This document shows, in pieces, positions 19,679 through 35,734 of a stretch of DNA of 64,000 nucleotides (its first letter is position 1; every line of letters begins with the position of its first letter). Made by a program: the position numbers and the translations under genes. Source of the DNA: Rhea pennata. Taxonomy: Eukaryota; Chordata; Aves; Rheiformes; Rheidae. Under the pieces are notes generated by a model. That model saw only the letters and a program-made list of their open reading frames with translations. It was not told the DNA's origin and ran no database searches. Location of the stretch: NCBI RefSeq assembly GCF_028389875.1, contig NC_084665.1, positions 3,286,001 through 3,350,000 of the forward strand. The letters run 5' to 3'.

Positions 19679-22600
19679 ATGTCGGGCCGGGAGGCGGCGG
19701 CGGGCGGGAGCCCCGCGCGCGCAGGTAAAGGCCGCCGCCGCACTCGGTGGCGCCCGGGCTGGCTCCCGCGGCGGGGCCCGACCGCCTCGGCGCAGCGGCG
19801 CCGCTCGGCTCCGGAGGGACGCGGGGTGCTGAGCGCCTCCCGGGAGGGTCCGGGTGCCCTGGCTGCCCGCGGGGAAGGACCCGGCGGACGGCTTGGTCTG
19901 CTCTGCCAGCTCCTTAACCCCCTCCGCTGGCTTTCCCCCTGCCGCCCTCAAAGATCGCGTTTGGCCTTAACAAGGGGGTTTCAGCTTCTGCGCTTGATAA
20001 GAGAGGTTTCGAGAGTGGATGTGATTACAGGAGCCTCTTTCTGCTCTCCCCGCCTCAAATGCACGCGCGGAAGGCTTCAGACCCCTTCCCAAGGGTGGTC
20101 ACTGCAGTTCTGGCGCGGAGGCACGCTCGCTGATTGGCTGGGCAAGCCGGGGACGGTGTCAAAGCGCTGGGGTGGCCTCTGCAGAGGAGAAGTCAGCCTT
20201 CCGAAGGGAGTCTAGCTCTGACCTCTACCACCTGTAATCTCGGCACAGGAAAATAAAGGAACTAGTAGTAAAATGAAGAACAGAATTTTGTGGTTCAGAC
20301 AGATACTGGCACCACATAATGTGTTTGCCACTGCATGGCAAATCAAACCATTCAAAACTTTGTTCCTCACACGCACTTAAAAGACTAAACAGTTACAGAC
20401 TATTTTGGTGTGAGGAGAACCTGGTTTTAGCCTAAACAAGGGCAAGCGGAATAAGTCTTGTCAAAAACCATTTCTGGGATATTTGTTTGCTTGTTCTCTC
20501 AGTCATGTGGTTGGGGAGTTCAAGTGTACAAATCTTTAAAATTTTATAAAATACCTCTTCCAGACTTTCATAGGGGTGGAAATAAAGCTCACGGATGAAA
20601 TTGCTGCTCTGAGAGAGGCAAGGGAGAATGAAAGGACTGAAGGAAGGTGGGGGTAAATGGAAGATGGGCAGAAGGAGGAAAGGCGAGGAATACGTCTAAT
20701 ACGTCTATTGGAACAGTGCTAAACTTGAGCTAACTCTTTATGAATGGTGATATCTCCAACAGTAAACTATCTAGTTATGAATTAGGGCTCTGTAGTCATG
20801 CCAGGTCTGTTTTCTTCATACTGCACCAGCTCCACCTGTTGATGTGAACAAGATCCGTTACTAAGTGAGCATGATCTATGCTCCTAATTGCCCCCGTCAG
20901 AAATTGCGCCTAATTTGATCTCTTTTTCAAAACTGACTTGATCATATCAACCCAGTGCATATGAGAACTGGGAGAACACAGAAGCTGTGAGAATTTGTAA
21001 GGAACAAATGACATCAGAATCCTTATAAAAATTGAGTAAGGTATTGGAAGTGGTATGTGTGTGGGAGCCGATATCAAAATGCTTTAGAACCACGTTTTCC
21101 CAAGTAGCTACTTGAGTTTGAGAGTTTTGCTATGCTTTCCAGTGTCTCTCTGAACTCACAAAATTTGCACAGGCAAATCAAGCCCGTATGGAAATGCATA
21201 AAAGCTGATGGACATTGCCTAGCATCAGTGCTCGTTGTGTTGATGATGCACAAATGAGCTGATCTGCTGCAGATAAGGGTTAATTCCAGTTAGCAACTTC
21301 ATGGGTTTGGGAAGTGTCTAATGTAGAGCTCTAGAGGTGATAGCATTAGGTTGTATGATAGCTTCCATGTTGAATGTGGAAGGGGGAGTCAAATACACTA
21401 ATGAAATCCGAATGGCGTTGAGATGCAGTTGTAAAGACTGAGGCAAATGGTTTGTGTAACTGGAGAGATGTTAGAAAAACAGCCAAACCCGAATCCAGTT
21501 CAAGAAACGCAGCTAACATAGCTGAGTGAAAACCAGAGTACAGATACTCTCCTGCAGAGGTGCGTTGGGGGAGCAAATGGGTAACAGCCACAAAATCCAA
21601 AGCCACATATTCTTTCAGCTGAATTGAACAGTTTGCTTCTTCTCAATGTTTAAGTGAATCCACTAAAATCAACCTTGTAAAAGCTGTTCAGTACTGAAAG
21701 CCCTTCTTAAGCTGCAGTGGGGAGAAACAAATTTAGGTATCCTGTGATTTGAAAGATACTCAGTAGTACAGAGGAGTTCAAACAGCCAGGTGATGGATAG
21801 TTGTGGGGACGGTGAGAAAACCAGTGCAGTGCTTGCCTGTGTAGACAGGAGCACCACGTTTGAGGTACTGAGATAGTCATTCTTGTCTGCAGTAGCATGC
21901 GCAGTGTTGGTTTCCTCACCTTAAAAAGATCAAGGTGAAAATGAGAATCTTTCGAGGAAACAGTCAAAGGCCAGTTAAGAGAAGTGCGAGTGGGATGGAA
22001 GATGACTGTGAAATACTCTCCTGGCGCTGCGGGACATCATGCAGGTGTGAGAAGGCTTTAGGATCTATTGAAGGAGGAGTGTCCTTGGTGTATTTGTGCA
22101 GGGGCAGGGGGAGGTATGTCTCAGCTAGAGGTAGAGCTGGTTTTCCAGGAAAGGGGCTCCAGGGTTGAGTGAGGTCCTCCTACCCATCTATAAGCATTTC
22201 ATTTGCTTCTCTTAATGGTGATATTGCTGAAGTCAGAGAGAACACCTCTGAGTCACCCTTTCATTCCAGCAGCTGGATGTGAGAGGGTCCAACATCTTGG
22301 CATTTACCCTACGCCTGGACACTAGGTAACTTTGTTTTTTAACACAGAAGTAGCTACCTGGGAAGTCCAGCACTAATGGCATCTCAGTGGGGAGTGACAA
22401 GGCAGGTGAAATGCTGAGGTTGCAAGGCATTTAGGCCATCTGGTTTTGCATTGTGGACTTTGGTGCATTAAAGAGGTCGAGCAGTTCTTAACTGGTTGAG
22501 TAGAGAGTCCACGTGCTGCAAGGATCAGTGGGAGGAGAGGAAACGTGGGCAGGAGATGCAGTGAATTTGCATTTACTCCTTTCTGAAGCAGAAAGCCGTG

Positions 22601-25600
22601 CTTGTTGCCAAGGGCAGAGTGACCGGGGTGATGGGTCTGTGCTCTGAGCTGATGTGACAGATCTGGGGTTGCTTCCTGAACTTGGCAGCAATACTTGGGT
22701 TTTGTGTGCAGAAACCTTGTGTTGTGGGGCAGGACGTGATTGGTTTTGCTAGGCCACAGCTGGGATGTTTCACACCGGATGCTTAGTATCAAAAAGGATT
22801 AGGAAGACTGTGCGCCTTGCACCTTTGAGAGGTGCTTGTTGGGCAGGCAGGCGTCACCCAGGGGCTTTACAGGTGTAAACCTAGAAAGAGCTGTCTTGGT
22901 TGCGCTTGTAAGTAGGAGAATAATGACATGTCGTTGAGGTGATAACCAGCATTCGGAACAGTATCTTGTATGTAGCAGTTGTAAGATGTATATCACTGAG
23001 GGAGATCAAAGAAATACTGCAGCAGAAAATTCCATGAGAATAGCTTGCGCATTTGTCAGCATTTTGGATAGAATTGGTTTTGCAGTTTCTCCTCTTGTTT
23101 TTACATTGATTTTCTACTTAGCAATCAGAGGAGGAAAGAATTATTTTATAAAATACAAGGTGTAAATAACACCGTAGGAGCTCCCAGCAGAGCTAGAATC
23201 TGAGACTGCTTTTTGATGTTGTGGGCTTTTGATCTTCCCTCATGAATTGGGTTAGAAGCTATTCCTGTTGATAACCAGGTGGTGGGGGCCAAATATCTGG
23301 ATTTCTCTGTAGCTTGCTGGCTTCTGAAGTGCTCTGCTGAGGGAGTTGTTTTAGTTTAGATAGATTGAATGGATCGTGAGATTTTTTTTTTTCTGTAGCT
23401 CCTCCCGCCTGCCCTCCTGGTGTGAGGGATGTGATGTCATTTTGAAGGAGATGAGATGGGAGCACTGTTACAGTGAGAGAGTCAAGACTGAGAGGTGACA
23501 TCAAAATTAGCAATGTAGCTAAGATACAGAGCTCATTCCACTCTCGTACCACAGGTAAAAGCCTTGAATTGGGCTTCTGTGTATTGCCACGTGCAGAGAG
23601 AGATACTAGAATATGTTGGAGAGCAAGGGGAGACTATCCTGCTGCAAGAGACCGTAGTGCCTAATGAGAGAGGAAATCAAAGGCTAAGAGAGGTGGTGAT
23701 TTCTTTCTTTGTATTTGTATAGGGACGGCGCCACTGTGCTCCTGCCAGCATCTCTGAGATGTTCATGTGGGATCAGGGGGAGGGAATGCCTTGAGGAGCT
23801 ATTTGCTTCAGGTGCGTTCTTCTCTGTCTCTTCTAGATCTGTCTCACATATCTTTTGAGGAACTACTGCAGATGCAGAACGGTATGGGAACAAGAGCGTA
23901 TCGGATGACTGGTGGGAAGAAGACTGCAAATCCTACCAAACCCAAGATAAAGCAGCAACAAAGCAAAAAAGGGTAAATGTGGTGTTCAGTGTTTACCAAA
24001 AACATGTGCACGCTCTCTGCATTCCAGAAGTTGTGTTGTGAGCTCCTCACAGTATTGCCTTTGCCTTGGAGCTGGTTAGAGCTCCTTTAATGTGCCATGC
24101 AGTAATGCCTTTAACCACAGTGTTTCATTTGGGAACAGTCTGTTGCTGATTCAGAGTTCCCAATATCCTACAATGTTCAAATCCCCAATTGCCCCCTGCT
24201 ATTTTACAGTTAAAACCTGTGTTTGATTCTTTCACGCCCACTGCTTTTTACCTGTGGCATAGTACACTTCTAAACTGTACAATAGACTGTGCTTTTCTTG
24301 AACTCTCTGGGCCCTGACTCGTTATCCTGCTGTCTTCTGAACCCCGTCCGGCTTATCAGCGTCTTCTGCGCAGCTGGAGCTACACAGTCAGCCCGTTGTT
24401 CTGGAGTTTCATTCATTGTTTTGCTGTTGTCTCACATCTTTTGCTCTGTGTTGAGTTTCTTTTTCCTTTTTTTTTTTCCCTCCCACAGAACTGGTTGTCA
24501 AATACACTTTTCTATCCTCAGTGGTTTTTACACCCCCCAACAGAATATTTTGTAGATGCTCTTGTGTGGTGACTGTCAAAGATACTCAACAGAATCTTTT
24601 TACAGCCTTCAACCCCCAGCCCAACCGCAGCAGTTGTTGTATGTCCTTCATTTGCAGCAGGTAGCTGTTTTTCAGTCTTCAGAGTCGTATCCAAGTGATT
24701 TGGACAGGCTTCCTCTGTTTCACTGGCATTGCCTAACCTGTTTCTGAGTCTCTGCTGCATGTGTGTTCCTCTTGCTTAAAACAGTTGATCAGAATAATGT
24801 TCCTGCTCTACCTCGCACCAGGAGTCTGGGGGGGCTTTGCACAGTCCAGTGTTGTCACACGGTGTTGCTACTTTTGCCACAACAGGTTTGCGTTGTCGTT
24901 TGTATTTAATTCCCCTAATCCTTTGAGTGATGCATCACTGGAAATCCCAGATGCTGCATTTCTCATACTTTTATTACGGAAGTGAACTTCTTAAAGGCTT
25001 CAGGGAAATCTCAGGAAACTTGGCTCCGTTCAGTGAGGCTTTATAAAACTGATTCAAGAGCACTGCAGAGAGTTGTAGCTGCATCAGCTGATGCTGAAAT
25101 ACCTGGAACTCTGTGTTCAGTGGGATTTGGGAAGTTTGTTTATGCCTGTGAAGGTGTTTGCGCTTCTTGCCTCAGTGTTACTGTGTTGCTGAATGTGGGT
25201 ATAGCGCCCGTTCTCCCAGTGGGTGGTTCACAGGTTTTTTCATGTTTCCGAGAACTTACTTGATGTACTGGCGAATCGCAGCACGTGGCATCCAAGTAAC
25301 GTGGGGAGAGTAATGCCCTGTTTTCCCACCTCATGCTCTCTTCCTTGTGCACCTAAAACATCAGGCTCCAAAGGCCTCTGTTGCATGTTTTCCCTTTCAG
25401 GCCCCTGGAGATGTCTGCCAAGAAACCTGTGCCTTTTCTGCGACAAGTGGTCCCTGTTAAAAAGAAGGTGGGTGATCCCTCTCCCCGGGTTGGGAGCCAC
25501 CTTCCCTTGGCAGCACAGAATTTGTTTGGCGCAGAGATGGAAAGGGGCTGCTGAGGATGACAGAGTCCTGGCTGCCTCTGGAGGGCAAGGCTTGTACCCA

Positions 25601-27258
25601 CCGCCAGCTGGGGGAATGCAGGTGGCAGCGTGTCCCTGGGGAGGACAAGAGGCTGGGTGCAGAGGGGCTGCTCTTTGTCTAACCTGCGGTCCTGCTTAAT
25701 GCAGAACGCAGGGAATAACTTGAACATTTGAGAACTGACTGTTTCTAGAAGAGTAGTTAACACAGATGACAAGTACATTGCAACCCGTGGTCATTGTTCA
25801 GCGCTAACTGCGTTGGACGTTCAAATGTCCCTCTCAGTTCTAATCCGAATTTAACTCCGACTTACTATTTCTGGATCATCTAATATGTTTATTTCATCAG
25901 TTAGAGATCACTTTTCGTCTTTCTTTTCTTGTATGATCTGACCCAGGTCATGCTTTATCTGTAGGAAGCTAAATAGATTTGAGCTTGCAAATCCGTCAGC
26001 CTGGCCACACACGTTCAGCCACCTTCAGGTCTGCGCTGCAGGTGTCTGGAGCAGCCTTCATGCCGCCATTCCTGGGAAACAGGTTGGCGTACTGAAGTGC
26101 CTGTTGCTTTGTGTGGTGGACATAGACATGGTGATCTTATGTGAGGGCGGTTATTGGACTCGTTCTTTGATTGCAGGTGTTCTTAATGGTGGGTGTATAA
26201 TATTGCTGTACAAAAAAATGGAAAAACAAACAAAAAACCAAAATTCTCCCGTGATCCATGGGAGAGGAGTGAGCAGGCTGTTACCAGGGTAATCCTGGCT
26301 GTGACTCTTACTTCCTCCTATCCTTGCAGGTCCAGCGAGACCCTCGATTTGATGACCTGTCTGGGGAGTATAACCCTGAAATATTTCTGAAGACGTACAG
26401 CTTCCTGGATAGCATCAAGAAGCGGGAGAAGGAGGTGATGCTGCGTGCCTATCCTTGGCCTTGGCAGGAGCAGCTTCCTCAGAGGCCTTTTGCAGCAGAG
26501 GTGGCAGGCACGCATTTCTGCAGCTTTCTGCTCTCTCTCGCAGATGATTCAGAAGCAGCTGAAAAAATGCCAGAACGAGGAGCAGAAGGAGAAACTGCAA
26601 CAGCTCCTGAAGCGTATGGTGAGATAGTCCCTGAGGCAGGCCGCGTTGGCTCCATGCAGTGTGCGGTGATGCGCAAAAGGAGGTGTGACCCGAGGGCTGC
26701 GCAAACGCTTGCCGACATCAGCTGTCCTTTCCCTACAGACACAGCAAGAAGAAGAGCAGAAAAAAAAGCAGAAGTGGAGGGAGAGGGAGCTGTCTTTGAA
26801 AAGACAGCAGCGGGAACTGGCCCAGCAGGGCAAGAAACCCTTCTACCTAAAGAAGTGTAAGTAGTTGGTATGAATGTACTGTGGGAAGATCCAGAAGAAG
26901 TGACTGCTGGCACACAGGGGGATAAAGCCCGCCCACAGGACTCCGAGCGCTGGAAGCAGGGTGGCTGTAGCCTCTCCTGGAGCTGCAGAGGGATTGTCGG
27001 AGTGCTGGCGCTCAAGGGAGAAGCCGGGCGTGGAGCCATGGAGGGAGAGGCAGGAAGGGGTTCGTGTGGAGAGATGTACAGGTTTGGGTTTAAAATCTTG
27101 CTCCTCTCTCTTCTGCAGCTGAGAAGCGGAAATTGGAGCTAGCGGAGAAGTATGCGGAGTTGAGGAGGAGTGGAAAGCTGGAGAGCTTCCTGAACAAGAG
27201 GAGAAAGAGGAATGCCATCAAAGACAAGCGCCGGCTGCCCTCACAGAAGAGCCTGTGA
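19679..27258 (+). CDS. RRP36: RRP36, ribosomal RNA processing protein 36 (7 coding exons)
   Basis: Coding exons: 19679-19724, 23837-23972, 25401-25467, 26330-26434, 26544-26618, 26739-26856, 27119-27258. Phases close to 687 nt, 228 residues (human about 259). Family landmarks in order: SFEELLQMQ with MGTRAY, then GPLEMSAKKPVPFLRQVVPV, then RDPRFDDLSGEYN, a long Lys/Glu/Gln-rich helix, KKPFYLKKSEKRKLELAEKY, and a basic C-terminus with KLESFLNKRRKRNAIKDKRR. The role known from yeast Rrp36 and human RRP36 is early pre-rRNA cleavage for 18S rRNA as part of the 90S/SSU processome in the nucleolus. The first exon encodes only 15 residues, shorter than the human N-terminus, and an extra small exon in the 4.1-kb intron 1 cannot be excluded. 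Confidence 0.95.
19725..23836 (+). other. RRP36 intron 1
   Basis: A 4.1-kb intron. GC content falls quickly after 20.2 kb. No exon, RNA gene or clear transposon was recognised. Minus-strand open frames at 22373-22792 and nearby show no domain. Confidence 0.7.
23973..25400 (+). other. RRP36 intron 2
   Basis: Intronic sequence of 1.4 kb, T-rich in places (24450-24480). Nothing is recognised in it. Confidence 0.75.
25468..26329 (+). other. RRP36 intron 3
   Basis: Intronic sequence of about 0.86 kb between a GTGGGT donor and a TTGCAG acceptor. No gene or recognisable repeat is seen. Confidence 0.75.
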
Positions 27259-27824
27259 CTGCCTGGTGGACACACTGTTGTCTGGAGAGGGAAGGCTGCC
27301 CCTGGGGTTTGCTCTGTCCTGACTGGACCTTGAGGACTGCCGTCCTGCTTCCCCTTTACAGTGGTGCTGTTCACCAGCAGAGCAGAGACTGAGCTGAAGA
27401 AAATGTGCTTTAGGAAACTGCAAAACCCTCCCGGGGCTTACAGCACGTTCAGGTGGTGCGGGAGACTGTCGTGCCGATTCACGTGGAATTGACGGCTGGC
27501 TCTGTTCGTGGACCTGCTTTTCTCCTACCCCGACTAGGAGAGCACAAGCCTTGAGCGGCGCTGTTGACTCTTCAACCACCAGCTCACATGGGAAGAGACT
27601 GTGGGAGGGCTCTGGTCCAACACCTGCTCAGCCAGCGCGGAGTTTGGATCACGTTGCTCAAGGCTTATTCCAGTTGGGTCTGGAAACCTCCAGGGGCAGA
27701 GAGGCTGCTGCCCCTCTGCACCCCTGCTCCACTCTTCATACCCTCAGGGTGCAGCTGTCCCCCTCCCCTCACCTCTGGTAGGAATTTGCCTGTTTTTAAC
27801 TTACAATTGTTGTCTCTTGTTCTC

Positions 27825-27830
27825 AATAAA
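27825..27830 (+). terminator. RRP36 polyadenylation signal
   Basis: A canonical AATAAA lies 567 bp after the RRP36 stop codon, the first such signal in the 3' UTR on this strand. The 3' UTR would end at about 27845-27860. Confidence 0.75.
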
Positions 27831-27859
27831 GCGCCCGGCTCCGTCTCGCCAGTAACCTC

Positions 27860-29255
27860 TTTGCGGGTGCAGGAAGGTCTCCCCACGCCGCCTCTTCCGG
27901 GGTGAACAAGCCCTGTTCCTTCCGCCTCTCCTCCCAGGTCGAGGGTTCCAGCCCCTGACAACTTCCATGTCCTCAGCTGGAGCAGGGGCAGCAGATCAGC
28001 GTCCTGTGAGGGCCCAGGCTGGGGGCGGTATCCAGAAGCAGTCTGACAAGCGCTGAGCAAAGGGGGCATGATCGTATCCCTCGACCAGCCGACCAGCGGG
28101 CTGTGCTCTTGGCCACGCCGCCCACTTTTCGCTGCTGATTGTGTTCAGCTACTGCTGCCCCCAGAGTTACCCCCCTTCTCAGCTTCGTCTCTGAAGGGCT
28201 GTTAGTTCTTCTAGGTAACACTGATTGCATGTAAAATGAAACTTCATTTTCCCTTTATTCCTGGTGTTACAGTCTGTAACAATCTTATGGAAGTTAATCC
28301 CTCTGCCTGGCCTTGTACGTGGTGGCTTCCTCCTTCCCCTGCACTGGGTGACACTGGATGCAGAAGCTGCAGCATCCTCACACCTTTGGAAGGGAGTTTT
28401 CCTGGGAGCCGTGTGACAGCACCAAACCCCAAGGCGACTGTGGCGCTCTGTGTCAGTGCTCTGCTGTCTGGTGCTCTGGATTTTTTCATCTGTGCAAATC
28501 GCCCCTAGCAAAGTTGCACGGCTTGGGTGGGCTGGAGGTGGCTCAGCTGTGGGGAGGAGCAGGGTTGTCTCTGTTCCGGGCGCCTTGCTGAGGAGCTGTG
28601 CCGGGAGTGGCTTTCCCAGAGCAGCATTTAGGTTTCCCATTAAAAGCTGCCCCATGGGGAGCAAGCCCGGTGCGTGCCTAGCACGGCTCTCGCTTGCCCT
28701 GCTGGAGCTGAATGGGCTCTTTCTGCCCGAGGCCTCAGTGCCCGGTTGGCGGAGGAAGGTGTCTTGGACCATAGATTTCGCCTGGTTCCGTCCAGTACAG
28801 CAGATCCTCTCTGCCAGGGCTGATTTGGAAGCCCTGCAGGTGGGCTCTTGCGATGCGATACGGATGTCCCTGGGGCAGGCAGCTATGGGGCATGGCTTGT
28901 ACTAGCTCATTTAACTGCGGCAGTGGCAGTGGGCTGTGAGTCACAGCCGAGTTCCCCCAACACTGTGACGCCCTCAGGGCTCGCTGAGCTCCGAGGACCT
29001 GGCTCTCCTCTCCTGCTCCCTGGCCAGGGAGGATGGCTCCGACCCTGGCACAGCCACGAGCAGCATCAGGCAGCAGTGCTGGGTGTTCCCCCCAGGTCTG
29101 AGCAGCCTCCCCCCCTCCCCGTGCCCCCACGTGCTTTTGCAACCGCAGCTGGATGTCCAGGCATGCTAGAGACAGGAGCTTGCTGGAGACGAGGACAGAA
29201 GGACAGATGGGAAAAGCACCCGCAGGCGGGGACACAGAGAAGCAAGGAGGCTGTG
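27860..29255. other. Intergenic gap between convergent RRP36 and TMEM121-like genes
   Basis: About 1.4 kb between the two polyadenylation sites. It is GC-rich with open frames on both strands, none resembling a known protein. No repeat was recognised. Confidence 0.65.
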
Positions 29256-29270
29256 GGGCTCAGGTCATCT

Positions 29271-29276
29271 TTTATT
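29271..29276 (-). terminator. Polyadenylation signal of the TMEM121-like gene
   Basis: TTTATT on the plus strand reads AATAAA on the minus strand, about 580 bp beyond the stop at 29857. This gives a 3' UTR of about 0.6 kb. Confidence 0.7.
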
Positions 29277-29856
29277 GCAAAGAAGGAACTATGAAAAAGG
29301 CCAGTGACCCTCCCTGAGCCCCCCGGGCCTGCGGTAGCCTGGAAGGGACGGCCGGGCTGGGGCTCAGGCCTTGCTCCTGCTGCCCTGGCGCCCATGGCTC
29401 TTGCAGCAGGGGCGGGCTGCAGCGCAGGGGTGAGCCAACCCACAGCCGGGGCAAGCAGCGCAGGCAGAGCAGGCGGACCCCCGGCGTCCTTGCGCGCCCT
29501 CCTCGGCCTGCACCCCGGCTGGCTGGAGGGCAGCGTCGTGCTGGGAGCAAGGACCGGGCTGGAGGTGGTGTCCAGGCCCTACAGCAGATGGCTGCGTGGC
29601 CCCAGCGTGCCCTGGGGAGATACGGCACACTGTGGATGAATCCGGCCACCTCGTGCCATCCGGTACCCATCTTGCCAGGCGGGGTGTGGAAGTCCTAAAC
29701 TGCTCTGCAGCCTCATGGAGGCCACCTCCCTGCCCCCATGCTCCCCCTGGGGACAGGGACAGGGGTGTTCCCTTGCCCACCCACCCCGCGTCATGGGGAG
29801 CTGCACAATTTGCTGGCCAAGCATAGCAATGGCCAGGCTGGGACTCCTGCTGGCTG

Positions 29857-32569
<2,713 letters not shown>

Positions 32570-32860
32570 CTGCGGCGGCTCCCGGCGGCGCCGGCGCTGG
32601 CCCCGGGCCCGGCGCGGCATCGCCCGGCGCGGCGCGGCGCGGCCCCGGCGGCGGCGGCTCCTCTGCGGCGGCGGCGCTCGGCCCCTCCCGGCGGCGCGGG
32701 CGGGGACTGCGGCGGCTCCGGCCCCGCTCGGCCCGGCCCGGCGCGGCGCTGCCCCGCTCGGGCCCGGCGCCGCCTGCGAGGCGCCGGGAAGGCTCCCCGG
32801 GCTAGCGCGCCCTGTAGACGCCTGCTCCGGGGTGCTGCACTCAGGCATCGGGAGCGGGGC
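32570..32860 (-). promoter_or_regulatory. CpG-rich promoter and non-coding first exon of the TMEM121-like gene
   Basis: An extremely GC-rich, CpG-dense block. On the minus strand it ends in CCGCCGCAG followed by a consensus donor GTAAGCG, so a non-coding exon 1 probably ends at 32570 and splices to 30799. The transcription start is not resolved. A G16 run at 32488-32503 lies just inside the intron. Confidence 0.5.
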
Positions 32861-33579
32861 CGGAGCAAAACCGTTCCCGGACTCGAGCGAGAGGGTAGCT
32901 AGCTGCTAACCGGGCACCAGGTGCCAAGAGTCACCTCGCCTCCCGCCGCTTCTGGGCTGTCCATAAGCCCCCTCTTTTATCTGGCAGCTCTTGGATGCCC
33001 CCCCGGACCTCTCGGACAGAACAGCCGCATCCTGCCTGCAGTGTCCGTGGGGACTGGAGCGCCAGAGCTTCTGTCCGGGGTGGTGCCCAGGTGGGTGACC
33101 ATAGAGGTACCCGTGGGAGGGAGGGAGGGAGGGAAGATGCTGGAGGTAACGATCAAACAGTGGGTTTTGAGATGCTGATTCCTCTCTGGGCTGCAGTCAT
33201 AAAACCTCTGAGTCCTCACCGGAGGCTAGGACAGGAGCTGACAAAGTTTGTGCTGGAAGCAGTAACGAGTTTCTTTAACCAGGTACATAAAAATAAGCAA
33301 CCAGAGCAAGAGCAGATTCTTATGCATGTCCCTAAACTACGACACTGGAACCAGAGGGCCACAGTTCATGTGTGGATGCAGCTGTGAAAGGTATCAGAGA
33401 CCAAATGGAATGGAACCAGAGAGGGGCCATGCCAGGCTTCCTAGTTCCTGGGATGACAGCCATTCCTGGAGCCCGCTGGCTCCAGACCTGGGAGGAAATC
33501 ATCTCCAGCTTAGCCCTGTGCTGCCCAGGGCACTGGCACCCCAGCGTTAACACCGAAGAGGCCTTCTAGGACGGGGCCC

Positions 33580-33850
33580 AAACTTACTCAAGGGAACAGA
33601 AAGAGAGCCAGAAAAATCCACATCAGTCACGCTGGCCGGCCTCAAGGGGGGACGCGAGAAAAGGGGAAGCTTGTCATCGAGAAACTGCAAGCGATGGCTA
33701 CAATGGGGAAAGGCTGGCTGTGGTGGCCTGGGGACTGCGCTGACAGCACTGGCTGCTCTGAAAGAGCCTCAAGGCCCCTCGGCACTGGGCATGGTCCACG
33801 AGCAAAGGAGGAGAGGTGGCTACAAGCGATGGCCATCCTTCAGGGAGACC
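33580..33850 (+). repeat. Unidentified repeat, copy A
   Basis: Shares an ordered set of words with copy B at 35735-36000: ACTCAAGGGAACAG, then GAGAGCCAGAAAAATCCAC, a CTGCAAG-TGGC block, a GGCTG-TGTGGCCT block, and a final GGCATCC-type block. The copies are clearly diverged. The family was not recognised. Confidence 0.5.
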
Positions 33851-35734
33851 GGTTAAAAAAGGGGGAAAAATGGGGGGGGGGAACAGGGTACCTTTAACAA
33901 AGGCCTAACATGAGCCAGGTGCTGGAAGGTGATGTGAGCATGGAGGAGCAAGGAACCATGTTTGTCAAGTTGGAAAACAAATGAACATGCAGTCAGTCCA
34001 GGTAACCCTTTGCAAAAAAAAATTCAGCTCGCAAGTGATGGAGCTAAGCCATGGTGACAATGTCTTCTGGGTGTGAATTAGGCCTCTGAGAAAATGGCGT
34101 CTCTTGAACAACATTCATTTTAAACATAGTCCCATATGGTGTCGTGCACCCGAAAGCCAGACAGAGCTGCTATTCAGCTAGCAGCAGCTTGGAGGAGGAG
34201 CGAAAGTGCCATCATGACAAACTGAGCGATGATGGGCACTCAGCGCAGAGCTGGGGCAGCAGCAGTTCCTGAGCATCCTGAGGCATCTAAGGGAAGGTAG
34301 GAGCCAGTAACGCTCGCAGTCCAGAAAGCCTTAACTCAAAAGGATTTTGAAAATCAAGGCTTCTGGCATCCCGTGTGGAGCACATGCACCCGAGATGTCC
34401 TGCAGCCAGGGAAGGCATCATCCCACCTCCTGGTAGCATGAGGTGCCCAGAGTGGTGGAGCAGGAACCACATGCAGCCCAAGGAGCAGCAGTGAGGTGGC
34501 ACTGTTCCTGGGACCAGGAGGCTGAGGCAGGAGGTAGGGACATCCTAGGAAAAAGGCTGTTTGTGCCATGGCCACTGGGTGTCAGTGCAACCCTATGCAG
34601 CCTGCCCAGGACAAAGCCACCCTGGGCACCTGTCATGGGGCAGGCTGACAAGCCTGTCCCACCCAGGCCCAAGGGCCAGAATCCCCTCCAGATGACTCCC
34701 ATGTACCCTGCAGCCCTAGACGTGGTCAGACTTCTGTAGCATCAGTGGGGTGGGCTCATCTTGGCACTGTCTCACCTAGGGCATGGCCAAATGTGCCCCT
34801 GCTCGGCCTGTGAACAGAACATCTCACAGCTCACCTGTGTGGTCACAGGAGAGAAAACGGGGCTTTGCTGCGATGTGATGAAAGATGCTGTCACAGCCAA
34901 AACAAGGACAGTTTGCGAGGGACATCTGTGTAGAAGAGAAATGCTCTGCTCTAGAGCACCAGCCATGACTCGCTGGATCTGAACTTAGTCCGGAGGCAAA
35001 GCCTTAGGTGCCACACAGCTCTCGCAAGTATCCGGGAAAAAGGTACTGGCCAAAAGGAATCTGGTGCCCCAAGTGGGCTTGACCTGCACAGAGGCACACC
35101 CATGATGCTTTGTCTGCCAGGGACAAAGTCCTCAGTGGTTATGAGGTCTCTCAACAGCACTGAAGGTGCTGGAAAGGAGCTGGTGGGCAGGGTCCATTTG
35201 TACAGCAGTGACGCGTGGAAAAGGAGAAGGAGTTTCTCTTTTTCCATGCCCAGTTTAAGCTGGAGGCACAATTTAAGCTGGTTGCTAGGAGGCTAAAGAG
35301 CAGGACTCCTTGGCTGCTCTCTCCAATATGCTCCAAGATCATATCCAGGGTAAAGCAAATCTCAGATAGTCCTTAGCACACAGAAAGCTCTCAACTTAGG
35401 AGCTGGTAGGGAAGCAGTGGGATTAAGTGTCGACTCTACCAGGCCCTGTTTAAGCCAAAATATAACCCGGCTTTGGCACTTATAATGAAAAAAGTAGGAG
35501 AATTTTGACCTCAAAGGCAGGGGAAAACTAGCATGTAGAAGAGCATTCCTCTAGGCAGCTCATCACCTGGAGGCAAGGTCAGTGTAACAGTAAGGCGCAA
35601 GAAAGAGAGTAGTCTGAGGAGCCAAATCCCCAAATAAACAAGGCACACTGAAAGACTGAGAACAAAGGTATAAATTCATCTGCAGAAAAGTCAAAGGGCA
35701 GAAATAAACAAGTGAGCTGGAATAAGGACAGAGG

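Noticed and set aside
27860-29255. A CUL7 gene after RRP36, as in the human order
   Set aside because: No cullin-like sequence was seen; the next gene is the convergent TMEM121-like gene.
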